Below, in pieces: positions 35,810 to 46,830 of a stretch of DNA of 64,000 bases (position 1 is the first letter of the stretch; each line of letters opens with the position of its first letter). Location of the stretch: assembly GCF_003144195.1 (NCBI RefSeq), contig NW_020290006.1, positions 62,001-126,000 of the forward strand. Direction: 5' to 3'. This stretch comes from Ceraceosorus guamensis (Eukaryota; Basidiomycota; Exobasidiomycetes; Ceraceosorales; Ceraceosoraceae). The notes under the pieces were generated by a model. It worked only from the letters and a program-made list of their open reading frames with translations. It did no database searches and was not told where the DNA came from. The translations under genes were made by a program, and so were the position numbers.

Positions 35810-37270
35810 TCACCTCTGTCGTCGTCGCGCTTCTTCACTCCATCTCCTGCTCGCCGTTCTAGCAAACGCATCGTGTACTTTCTCTATAGCCTTCTTCCAG
35901 TCTTTGAGCTCCGCTGCGTCTTCGAAATTCTCTTCGTCGAACATCTCATCTGCACTCCAGTTGTTGTGCTCTAGCTCCTCTTCATAGGATTCGACTGGAC
36001 CTCCTTCGAGATCACACTCGCACCACGGCATTCGGAAGTCCTCACAAGATGCCTCACGCTTGCCTTGATGACTTCTGTACGCCTGGGCCGCTTCCGGAAT
36101 AGAGTACAAGGACGCGCCAGAAGCCCATTCCTCCCGCTCGAGCGAGATCTGATTGCCTCCTTCCTCTCGCCGAATCAGTTCGAATTCTTTGCAATCGAGA
36201 TACTTCTCTGGCAGAGCTTCGAGAACCTCTTTAAAGTCTTCGAACGAGCGCTCATCTTCGCCGACCAACTCCAAGCGTACGCGATCGAAGGGTGGGTAGA
36301 CTTCACCTCTTCTTCTGCGTAGCTGAACCCTGGCAAAATGGACGACCCAATTGAGTGGCCACTGGGGCGCTCTGCGCCTGCTCCAGTCCAGGCGGCCCTG
36401 GACAAATCTCAAGGCGACATTGCGACCGGTCCCGTCAAGCTTGTCATCCGCAGTTGGCAGGTCTTCTAGCCGAGACCAGTGAGCCGGCCGCATCGCGTGG
36501 GTGCAAGTGTACAGCGTCAAACATTGCCGAACCCGCAGGCGTCGCCATAGAGGACCAAGACGATAGTCGGACCCACTGAGAGCTAAATGATTCACGGTGA
36601 TCTTGCTCTGAGCAGCCATGTTCTGCCAAAAGCGCAGGTCAACGTTCATACTGTCCATAGGTGATGGATTGTAGAGTGGAGCAGCTCGCGAATCGCCTGG
36701 CCACGTGATGTGCACCGAGCCCACGAGGCGCGCAATGGCGCTAGAAGAAAGGGCCAGTCCGTCGAGTCGAGACCGGCGAGAGTGGGCATTACTAGGACTG
36801 CTGGACACTCGGCTCGACCGCGCCGCCTCGAAGGGAACGACTTGCTCCTCTTGCTGGTCCTTGCGAAATAGAAAGCTGAGCAAATCGGTCCAGATCTTCA
36901 ACTCTTGCGCCACCTCTTCTGGCCTCTTATCCCACCTCGTCTCCTCCATGAGAGTCTGCCGAGCCTCGGTCCTCTCAAGCAGCACATCATCCACCCTGAC
37001 CAGTCCCAGCGTGGCGACGTTTCCCTGCCTGTTTCTCAGAAAAGCCTCCACCTGTCGCGTGGTGCAGAGAAGAGGAGAGTGGGCAGAAAAGGCTAGCGAG
37101 ACGTTTCGCGCGAGGTGAGTCACTTGCAGCAGCGTCTTGCAAACACGCATGTCCAGCGCGCAGGCTTGCTCAAAGATGCGAAGCAGCAGCTCGGCGGGCA
37201 GGCGTGTGGGGGTGGATGCTTTGCCGAGGTGAGCGCTCAAGCTGTGGACGTCGGATCGCTGCGCGGACAT
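35810..37270 (-). CDS. F-box-like protein
   Basis: A single-exon gene for 486 residues. Near the N-terminus, TPTRLPAELLLRIFEQACALD resembles the F-box core (LP-x-E-L-LL-R-I-F), the segment that binds Skp1 in SCF ubiquitin ligases. The rest has no recognised repeat. It includes a central region with ITVNHLALSGSDYRLGPLW, a basic part, and a very acidic C-terminus (SYEEELEHNNWSADEMFDEE). This layout, a short F-box followed by a long variable region, is common in basidiomycete F-box families. The substrate cannot be guessed. ATG at 37268-37270 is the first in a good frame. Absence of introns is unusual among the neighbours but normal for this type of gene. Confidence 0.7.
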   Translation of the reverse strand: MSAQRSDVHSLSAHLGKASTPTRLPAELLLRIFEQACALDMRVCKTLLQVTHLARNVSLAFSAHSPLLCTTRQVEAFLRNRQGNVATLGLVRVDDVLLERTEARQTLMEETRWDKRPEEVAQELKIWTDLLSFLFRKDQQEEQVVPFEAARSSRVSSSPSNAHSRRSRLDGLALSSSAIARLVGSVHITWPGDSRAAPLYNPSPMDSMNVDLRFWQNMAAQSKITVNHLALSGSDYRLGPLWRRLRVRQCLTLYTCTHAMRPAHWSRLEDLPTADDKLDGTGRNVALRFVQGRLDWSRRRAPQWPLNWVVHFARVQLRRRRGEVYPPFDRVRLELVGEDERSFEDFKEVLEALPEKYLDCKEFELIRREEGGNQISLEREEWASGASLYSIPEAAQAYRSHQGKREASCEDFRMPWCECDLEGGPVESYEEELEHNNWSADEMFDEENFEDAAELKDWKKAIEKVHDAFARTASRRWSEEARRRQR

Positions 37271-38735
37271 GGTCGGACAGGGCGTGGCATGCCATCGAGA
37301 CTAGTGTTGAGGTGGAGTGAAAGAGTGTCTATGGGTAATGCCAAAGAAACAGATCGGCCTGCCCCCCATGCGTGTGCTCGGCCGTCTTTGCGAGTGGTGA
37401 TCCTACGACACCTGTGCCTACAGACCAGCTGCAGATCTACACGGATAGATGCCTTGCCTGTGTAGAAGGCATCGGACACGTGCTGGAGGTCCACATCGAT
37501 TGCTGGGAGTGCGGCATAGGCAAAGCAGCACTCAAAAGATTGCTGTTCCGAGCCCAGTCTGGCGTTCTGCATAATCTCGTGCCCGCGGACACGCTTTGGG
37601 TCAATGCGTGGCAAGTCGTACGCGCGTGTCGTGTGCTGAAGGATGGATGTGAATCACGATGACTTACGATGAGGCGCTCGGATAAAGGTGGACAGCAAAG
37701 CGCGGAAGAAGCAAGCTCTCAACAAACATGCACGCGAGTCAGAGTGGCGTACCGCGTCACGCGCATGCATCTATACGAGTGCATGGTCTAGCACACAGCA
37801 TGCACCTCCCTCCCTCGACGATCGGACTGACCCACGCGCACGGCGGAAGCCGAGCACGCGGCGTACACGCATCCAAGCATGCGCCTGGCATCTGTATACG
37901 TGCATCGAGCGACGACCCTCCACGTACAGTCAAGTTTTCTCAAAGTCGCAGTCCTAGAGGCAACGTAGGTGCTGTTTGGGATCATACCTGATTCAAGACA
38001 ATCACGATGACTTCTGTATGCGCATATGCGCCCAGAACCCCCCGAGGTGAGCAGACACGTCACAATTGCCAAAGTATAATTGTGCCAATCTTGAATCGGA
38101 AGTTGAAAGTATCTATTGCGAGGAGCCAAAGAGGCGTGGGCAGTGTACTTGGGACGAGGGCCAAACGGAGCATGCAACCTGATTGCGGCAAGTGCGAAAC
38201 GTTAGGGGGACATTGCATGGGCATTAGAGGGGCAAGGATGCGGCGGCGGCCTTTTGTGAAAGATTGCGCAAGGGTGGATGAGACGCGCGCAGCGCAATTG
38301 GGAGGAGGCAAGGTGGTCGGCACGGAAACAAAGCCAGCGCAGCTCATGCCTGCAGAGAGGTGCAATCGTGATATGTTTCATCCTGATCGTGACGTGACGA
38401 GTGCTTGCACAAAGTATCTTCAAAGACAAGTTTAGTCGTGCTCTATCGTGAGTGATCACTGTGGTGATCTTGCGTATCGAAACGGGTGGTTGGTGACGAG
38501 TGTGCATGATACGTAGACTGGTCAACTCCTTGATCGTTCCATTTCGATCTTGCGCCGCCAGAGCCAAACTCGAGACTGGGTTTGCATGAGGCCGAGAAAG
38601 ACATCCGGGGTTGATCAGCTGGGGAAAGCGCATTTTCTAGGCCAGGGAGATGATCCGGTAGTAGAAAAGCAAGCACGGAGTTGCCGTCGGTCCAGTGGCA
38701 AAAGGGCCGGGTCGTTTCCGCCGACGTTGTACCAA
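37271..38735. other. Intergenic, no gene seen
   Basis: About 1.5 kb between the F-box gene start and the Pumilio gene stop. A GAATCACGATGAC copy of the dispersed motif is near 37651. No coding or RNA gene is supported. Confidence 0.4.
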
Positions 38736-41700
38736 TCAGCTTTGATCAAGCGGCCTAGAAGGTGCATGATGCTGCTCATGCTGATGATGTCTCTGCAACA
38801 ACCTCTCAATCGCCGCAATGTGCTTGGCGTGTCTTCTACTCGTGGCCAAGTGCGGTCGAATAGCCTCCTGCAGTTTCTTGTGCTGCTCTTCCGGCGCCAG
38901 TTCCAGCACTCTCTGAAGGACATAATTGGCGTACTGGTCTGTCATCATTTGTACAGCTGCCGGAATTTGGCTCAACGTTGATGTGCTACCATTGCCATTG
39001 CCATTGCCATTGCCATTTTCGTTGCCGTTGCCGTTGTTGACGACCGCTGTGGATGATCGAGGAGCCGAAAGTCGCGCTAGAGACGCATCCACCAACGTCA
39101 AAGTCTCTTCGATCAGCTGTCGCCTTTCCTGTTCCGAAGCAGCCCTGAGCACTGCCTCGACCACGTTGCTCGCGAATTTGTGCTTGCTGAGCTGAAGCAC
39201 CTGTCCCTTGGTTTGCAGAATGATTCTGTCCCTGTCCGCCGCTTGTCCCTTGTAGAGCACCCACTGGATCACGTAGTTACCATACTGGTCCCTCATCAGA
39301 TCTTTCGCTTCCTCGTGCAGCTCCTCCAACAGAGGCCTGCTCATGCGCTCTTCGCAATGCTCAAAGATCCTCTGTAGCACCCTGCACGAGTAGCAATGGG
39401 CCGCCAGTTCGCCCACTCTTCCCCTGAAGGCTTCAGCGACAAAAGCAACATCGCTCGAAGGTCGCACCCTCTCCAGCACCTTTTGCACCACGTGGTTCGC
39501 GTTCTGATCTTGCACGCACTGCAGCACGTGCTCTCGAAGTTCTTCAGCCATGGACAGCTGCTCGTGAGGTGTCACGTGGTCAAGTGCTTTTTGCACCACT
39601 CGGCATCCGTACGTGCCAAGAGAGAGAGAGAGTATGGAACCTAGTATGTCGGCTACCAGAGCACTGCGCTGCTCCTGCGTCCCGTGCTCGAAGAGCTTTT
39701 GTATGACCTGCAGCCGATCAACGCCACGCGTCAATACGGTACTGTCGCAACCTTTCCTATGCAACTCACGTAATTGCCAAAAACATCGACCATGAGTTGC
39801 TTCGCAGCCGGCTTGAGCTCCTCGAATACCTCGTCTTTCTGCTTTTGATCCGCCGAGTCCATTCTCTCCTGAACGAATCGACTTCCATGCTGATCGCTGC
39901 TGAACTCCACCAAGTGTCCTCTCAGATCTTCGAGCTCGAACCGTCTTGCACGTCCGCCCATCAAACCTCTGCTTTTAAATTCTTCCAAAAGCGCCGATCG
40001 GTTCGGCGGTGCCGCATTTTGACCTTCGTTCGCCAGGTCCGAGCGTGTCGATAAACCCCCGTTGAGGAAGGCCGATCCTGCTGCTAGACCCGCAACGTTA
40101 CGTCCGGCAAGGTGTGGCGGCGGCAAGGCAAAAGGCGCAAAGGAGACGGAAGAAGCGTTGGAGTGGTTTCTAGAGTGTCGGCCAGGCGGGGCAGCGTTGT
40201 GACTTGTTGAGCCAAACCGAGCAGTACTGTAGAAGCCGGGCTGAACAGCACTGTTCTGAGGATGAGCAGCGAGTGGAGATGCTTGAAGAGCGCCCGCGCC
40301 GAAAGGAATGGGCGCACCGGCAGAAACCGATGTGTTTGGCGAGGTGTGCATGGGTATCATGGAATGAGCAGTGGGCACGCGTCGATGATTGCCCGTGCCC
40401 GTGGGCGACGAAGGAGAGCTAGGTATCATACCAAGGCCGTATTGCGAGCTTGCACCATTTGATGCGCTGTTGGGTGCCAAAGAGGCATTGGTGAGAGGAC
40501 CACCAGGAAAGCCAGAAAATCCCCCCATGCCTGCAGGATATGAAGTGTCGCCAGCGAAGGAGGAAGCGTAGGAGTCCTGTCGTCGGTGCGCTTGACGCGA
40601 AGCGCCGCGCTGCAGCGGAACGAAAAGGGGAAAGGCTCAGTGAAAGCTCGAACGTCGACGCGCCAATCGAGAGAAGCTACACCTCACTCACGCGATGATG
40701 ATTGTTCCTGCTCGCAGGTCGACTGCTGGGGCCCCAACCGAACATGTGGCTCTGAGTGCCGTACCAATCGTGTGAAGCGCTGGCCGGAGAGGCATGAGCA
40801 AGACTAGGAGAAGGCATGATAAAGGGGGTCATCGGTGGCGCATATCCATACGTCGTAGCAGCATTGGGGTCGTGAGAGAAATGGATCTGAGGTTGATGCA
40901 TCTGTCCATATACCGATCCTCCGCCGGTCAGTTGTGGCACTAGACCAGCAGGATACGTTGCATTCGGATAGACGAGCACCGGTCCGGTTCCAACGAAAGA
41001 TTGATCGTCGGTCATCGCGCCGCCCTGCGAGGTGCCTGCAGAAGGCAACATGGGAGGACTTTGTTGAAAAGCGGCGCCAGCTTGCACATACGGCTGCGCC
41101 ATCATACTGCTCGACCCGTGCGCTAGACGGTGCATATGCTGCGGAGTGGGCGGCTGAGGAATGGGAGCATAAGGATCCGGTGTGGTCCTGTACGATTCGA
41201 AAGCGGCCATGTCCATCGCTTGATGCGGAAGCAGCATTGCTCCGTGTTGCGCGCGACTGGGCTGACTCATGGCACTCGAATGGCCGTACGACTCGGGACT
41301 CATAGGCTCTGGTTCAAGCTCAGGAGAGGCATAGTACTGTTCTTGTTGCTCGTCGTGGTGCTGCCCGCCGTCTCGCGAAGCGGCAGGGGCGTACATGGTG
41401 GTACTTCGATGAGGACCTGCTCCACCCAGATCGGGATGACGAGTGGCATGCTGCGAGGCAGGAGCCTGGACAGCAGCAGACGAGGAAGGAGAAGTCTCAT
41501 CCGCTCCTCTCGCCTCTAGCTGGTGTACTTGGAGTGTTCCGGGATCCAGAGTCGCAGCTCTTACAGGCTGCTTGGCCACTCGGGGACGACCGTTCGAGGA
41601 TGATGCCGCTTCGCGAGCAGGATTGGACTCGACAGAGGCGCCACCACTGATTTGAGCCTGTTCGACCAGCAGATCCTGTCGCTGTTGCTCAGGACTGAGA

Positions 41701-42325
41701 ACTTGTGCAGCGCTTGTGGGAGACGCAGTCTGCATTGATTGCAGCGCGACGTTCGAGAGTCTAGAGGCTAGGGAAGCATCCATGGCGTGCGAGTGCGCAG
41801 GTTGCTGCTTGCCAGACAAAAGACCCCGAGCAGCAGCATGCGCCGCTCGTGCTCGTTCCTGAGCGAGAAGAATACAAGGCGGAGCTCAGTCGCAAAATCA
41901 TGTAGAGTCGGGCGACCTACGCAGCTTCATGAGCCAAGCGTCATTCAACCACTCACCTCGTCCTCTTCGAGCTGATCTTCAGCAGCGACGCCCTGCCTTC
42001 TCGGAGGTGCGCTAGTGAAGGATCTGGTAGGCAAGGGTTTGGCCCACGCATTAGGTCTCGGTGCCGCCGCGTCATCGGCAGCGACCACACCCGTAGGGTG
42101 CTGCATGTCGCTGCTCGTGGTCTGGACTGCTCCTTTCCAAGCGGGACTCGAGGTCGCGAGGATGGGCGGAGATTTTCTAGCTGCGGCCGCAGCAACATTG
42201 GCCGCACTGCTGGACGATGCGACTGGATCAACGGTGGCTCGACGTTGGGGATGCACTGGCGATTGCGAAGCGTTGGCACGGGCGCGAAAGCTAGGCGACG
42301 AGGTCTGAGCGGATGGGTCGGTCAT
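38736..42325 (-). CDS. PUF3: Pumilio-family RNA-binding protein (Puf3/PUM type)
   Basis: A cytoplasmic RNA-binding repressor of 1115 residues. Exons 42325-41957, 41858-40692, 40609-39770 and 39707-38736 are all in phase 0. The first 700 residues are low-complexity Ser/Pro/Gln/His-rich sequence. The Pumilio domain starts near residue 720 (EFKSRGLMGGRARRFELEDL). The eight repeats have base-reading triplets SR-Q, NY-Q, CR-Q, NH-Q, CR-Q, NY-Q, SN-E and NY-Q. By the known PUF code they read 5'-UGUAUAUA-3', the classical Pumilio/Puf3 site. An Asn-Gly-rich insertion (NGNGNENGNGNGNGNG, near residues 1015-1035) lies between repeats 7 and 8, coded by a hexanucleotide repeat. In yeast Puf3 controls mRNAs of mitochondrial proteins; whether that holds here is inference. 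The start is the ATG giving MTDPSAQTSS. Confidence 0.92.
38990..39042. repeat. Hexanucleotide repeat inside the Pumilio domain
   Basis: GCCATT/GCCGTT hexamers, at least seven in a row with few changes, code for alternating Asn and Gly on the minus strand. The repeat falls in the loop between Pumilio repeats 7 and 8, where length changes should be tolerated. Confidence 0.85.
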
Positions 42326-44740
42326 ATTCGCGGCTGTTGCGTGAGCCTGAAATGCAGTGCGCAATGATGATGATGGCCAGCAAGGAAGGAGGAGGACGAG
42401 TCGGTTTGAGTCAGATGAAAAATGCTGCGACTACACCGCGTGGTGTTGCGGGGGCTGCTAGCCAGCCAGCAAGGGCAAAGAAATGGACAAAAGGCGCAGC
42501 AATCTGTCTCGGCTCGTCTGGCCTGCCTGGCGCTCTCTCCGCTCCTTGTCCTTTTTTCTAGGTCACGAACCGCCCGATACTCGCCGACCTAGCGTGCAAG
42601 GATTCCTGAACGCGCCGGTTCTTCTATGCGCCGATCTCCTCCTTGCCGCTCCTGGCCACCGATGGCTGCGGTGGAGGTAGCGATGAGCAGCACCACCCGA
42701 CTTGGCCGCTGATTGGTTGTCCAGAATGCTCTAAGATCTTACGCAGAGATCAGGTGACCAGGCGTAGGTTTGGAGGGTATGATGACGGAGCACTACACAG
42801 GCCAGATGAAGAGTTCTTCGTCGCTTTGTGCCTCACAATCGTTGGCCGATAGGCAGCCAAAATGGCTAAATTATGTGAGAGAGAGATAGATTTGGTAAGC
42901 TATCGCGATTCGTCAAGCTAAAAGGTGGCTCGTGTCCAGCTCGCGCATCGCTTCTTCACTGCTTCCTTGTCTGTCCCACTTTGTGTCTGATTTTCCGGCC
43001 ACACACCATGCCACACAGGCAGGACATGAGCCACGAGCTATCCGCTACAACAATGGCGCTTTGTAGAGCTCGAAACGTCGACGTAGCGCCAAACGCCACG
43101 CATTACTCAACAACGCCCCGACTCTCTGGTCTCAGCCCGCCCCAGGAAAGAGATGCTGATGGCATCATGGCCAGCGCTACGCCTTCTTGACCCCGAAGCA
43201 GCCACGCATTCCGCTATTGTGATTGCTCGCGCGCACCCCTCCCTATCGAATTGTCCGCCCCTCGTCACACCCATTCACTCACTTTGTCGCACGTGCTGCA
43301 GATAGCCGAGATAGCAGCTTGTCCTTCGCCGATGTGTCTTGTGGACTCGGCAAGTGGAAAGGAGCGAAAAGCAATACTGAAAATGAAGATTCTGTCGGAA
43401 CTTGCGAACGTTGATTGACACGGGATCGAGTGGATGGCGGAATGGCGTGCGGCAAAGTGTTACTGCGCGGGTATCAGTACAGCCCACATCGATGCGTCTG
43501 GAGTGTTGAGAGAAGTCGGGCCAATGGAGGAAGCACCGCGAGTGACAAAGCTGGGCCGTGGAATGCTTTCGTGCGCGGGTCTACTCTACGCTCCTCTCGA
43601 CTCTGACTGGGTCGGTGGCTGTCACGTTTGGAAACGCGAGCGAGCTGAAGAGTAGTACGCTTGCTTGGTGCGTCAGACGGCGCCGCGATTCTCCTCACTC
43701 TGGTATCTGGATTTATGACTGCCTGGTGACCATGCTTGGTGGTGGTGTATGTGTTACAGATGGCAATCGTGGATGAGCATCGTGAATGCACCGCAAGCCT
43801 TCGAGTCAAGCCACCTCAGGTGCTTCCTGGTTGGCATACCTGCTTATCCTGTATCGTATACTCGATCCTGACTCACACTGCTGCGCAGCTGAAATATGTG
43901 CGCACGAGGCGCATCCGTGCTCAATTGCATCTTGCGTCAGAGCGCGTGAAGGCGAGCGGGCGCTCCTCTATCCGCATTCCACGCCGGGCTGCCTATGCCT
44001 GCGCCCTTCCAGCAGTCACAGTCATAAGTGATCTTCTCATTCACGCAAGTCTTGTACTGATGCGGTAGACCCACAACACTGCCTAGACCCACCAAACTGA
44101 CTCGCGACTGCTGTACTCATTATTATATAGATGTAGGGATACTGACCGCGTAGAAAGTGGCTAGAACAGCGCGAGCGGCTGTACGTGTTCCAAGTTGCGC
44201 TCAGACTTGGAGCTTCGAATCCTATTCAGCGCCCGTCCAAGCTTGGATGATCATTGCATGTTCATTCACAATTGTCACCATCATCCATATCTGCCTTATT
44301 CGCCTCATGCGTAATCCACAGCTGATCAGTCAGATTCACCACGGCCACGCTGGGCTTGTCCAGCCGTGTGCTGATTTGGCAACCATCCAATCCAAGTGTC
44401 GACATTTTGTTCCTCTCTTCACTCAAGCTGGCGCCGTTGGGGCCTGATGAATCGTGAATATCCTGATTCCATTCACCATTCACCATTCACCATTATTCAA
44501 CATTCACGATTGATGACTGTGAAGCGCGAAATCACGAATCACGAATGTGACTAAATCTAGCGTGCAGTGCAGTGCATGCATGCATGGATGGACCTTCTGG
44601 ATTTCTTGATTCCGAACGATCCGAGCGGGCCGAGCGTGCGCGTGAGTGCGAAGCGATCATGGCACGTGCATACCTTGCATGCATGCAGCAGCAGCTTCGC
44701 TTCACAGCCACCAGACACGCGCGCGCACGCGCCATGAGAT

Positions 44741-44803
<63 letters not shown>

Positions 44804-45546
44804 CGCTCTTACCGCGGCCGGTGTGCCTTACTTGCACAGTCAGCAAAAGTATCAAGGTCGCGTTGGCCCCAAGCTAGCCGCCAGCTTCTGATGCTATCTA
44901 TCATGCAAGAATTTATGAAGCTCCTGCATTCAATTCTGATCCACCATTCTTGATTCGTGATTCAGATTGATCGTGGGCTGCGCGTAGATTCAGAAGGATC
45001 CAGCGGTCATCTCGAGGACCTGGTGCTGCATCCTGCGCATCCTGATTGAGACGCAGCATTCCACCACTGCTTCCACTGATTACGACCATCGAAAGTAGGC
45101 CCCTCGATCCTCGTCTTGAGCCGATGCTAGTAGTAGCAGTGATAACTGCGAAGCGAGGACACGTGGCCCACGAGATGCTGCAGTCATCACAAGCCAAGGG
45201 CATTCGAATCGCGACTGATTGATGAGGGTTGCGAGATGGATGCACGCGCGGAAAGCCCGGATGGTCACGCACGCGCACAACCACGTGAGGCCGATTAACA
45301 GCTAGCTGATCATGATGAATCGTGCCTTCAACATTCTTGATTCTTGATTGCTGGATCAAGTGTCCAAAATCAAGAATGGTAGGACGAGAAGAGTAGCCGC
45401 TACAAACTAGTCAGCTCTTCCGACATCGCCCTTGTGGGTACTCGACAATGCCAACGTGTATGCGACGGTGCCATTTCGTGTCTTTGCGCAACCGAATGGG
45501 TAAGGCGGGGCAGGGCGGAGCTCAGACGTTCAGAGTGGGCGCAAAA
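42326..45546. other. Large intergenic region with C59 run and motif clusters
   Basis: The longest gap of the window, about 3.2 kb, without a supported gene. It contains a run of 59 C (44744-44802), three ATTCACC copies at about 44469-44492, and many AATCACGAAT/ACTCACGACT motifs, e.g. near 44447, 44501, 44530, 44949 and 45315. Short open frames have no family likeness. Confidence 0.6.
44744..44802. repeat. C59 homopolymer
   Basis: Fifty-nine uninterrupted C residues, flanked by AGATCTG on the left and GCGCTCTTACC on the right. It is far longer than any other homopolymer in the window. It could form i-motif/G-quadruplex structures, or its length may reflect an assembly problem. Confidence 0.97.
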
Positions 45547-46830
45547 TTACAGCAAAGCAAGCCCTAAGGCGAACGCAGCAGCCAAATGTGGTACCAGAAG
45601 TGCCGAAGGATGCTGGAAGATGGAGCGAGAAGCAGATGAGGGTATCATGTCCTTGGCGCTCCCAGGTCGCGAAACATTATTTAGTCGGGCAGCGGCTTCG
45701 GCCACGCCATTTTTGGCGGGCGTGTCCCAATAGCTTGGTACCGATGAGCTGGTCAGCGCTAGCATACGAATGCATACCTTGCTGTACGGCACGGGAGGCG
45801 ACTCACTCGACCAAGACGAAGGTTGCGCGAGTCCTCGTCTCCGAAGCACAGCGCTGCACTGTGCTCACGATGCCGTTCTCTCCGTCTGCAGAATTGGTCG
45901 TAGAGGTGGCATTGCGGTCAGGAGTGGAGATAGCCACAGTGCTACCCAGTGGTTGAGTGTTCTTGTTATTGTTCAGCAGTGCCAACGTGCCCTCGGTACG
46001 GCCGCGATCGACGGAACAGTTGAAAGGCAAGTCTGCGGGCACAAGATCGCTGTGGCGGTCAGGCCCGCTGCTCGAACACCACGCACAGACTTTTCGTGTG
46101 CAACCTCACCAAGCTGATCAAAGGGGTTCTCGTAGATAGAATCAAATTCTGCAAGAATCCAGGAGACCTGATCGCGATCTGATGCGTAGTCAAGAAAGAT
46201 GACCACCCTCTTGTCTTGATCAATCATCTCACCAAGAGTCGGCCACTGATCTCTTGAAGGGCTAGGTCCGTAGCTGCCATCTGCGCGCTTGTTGTCTGGC
46301 CACCACGTATTGCTCGCATTGAAGCCAGTCGAATTGAAGCCGGCCTCCCAGCGTCTGATGTCCACTCTATCCGGATTTGTCATCAAGATCGTCAGGACTT
46401 CTCGTGGATTTTCGTTCAGCCAAGCTCTGACGCTTCTCAAATAGTCTTCGAGGGAGCCTCCATCTTGCAACAGACAAGACGTGTGGCATAATGAGAGTTC
46501 GCTAGGATTGGACTCGTTTGATCGAAAGACGCCGTAATTCTCATGCGCTTGCCCTTGGATCAATCGAATGCCGCCTTTCAGAGTGGTTGTGATGTTCACC
46601 GCCTGATTGTCGCTCACTCCATCTCCTACAGCGTAGCTATTGTGCGCTCCGATGTAGACAACGTCGGCATAAGACTTGCTGCAAAGCTCAGCATGACCGT
46701 TACATGTAGGAGCAGCGGCCAAATTTGTCGTCGACGTGGCTTTGTCGAAGTACCAAGCTGGCAAGAGGGAAGCGCTCGCCTGCAAAGCTGTCGACAGGAA
46801 CAACAATGTTGAGGCGGCGGTCAAATGCAT
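45547..46830 (-). CDS. Secreted PLC-like phosphodiesterase, probably GPI-anchored
   Basis: A protein of 382 residues from exons 46830-46110, 46032-45807 and 45748-45547. The signal peptide is MHLTAASTLLFLSTALQASA. The TIM-barrel phosphodiesterase domain (PI-PLC X type) shows YIGAHNSYAVGDG with the first catalytic-type histidine, GIRLIQGQAHE with a second histidine, SLCHTSC, then LRSVRAWLNENPREVLTILM and RVVIFLDYASD. The second exon adds LPFNCSVDR and LALLNNNKN, and the third WDTPAKNGVAEAAARLNN, all in the order of fungal PLC-like proteins. The last about 20 residues (LVPHLAAAFALGLALL) are hydrophobic and end the chain without a basic tail, as in GPI-anchor signals. Several N-x-S/T sites fit secretion. 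The substrate is unknown; true phospholipase activity should not be assumed. An ATG further upstream exists in another reading, but the signal peptide supports 46830. Confidence 0.85.

Noticed and set aside
44744-44802. C59 run as a telomere or chromosome end
   Set aside because: Fungal telomeres are TTAGGG-type repeats; the run is pure C with unique DNA on both sides.
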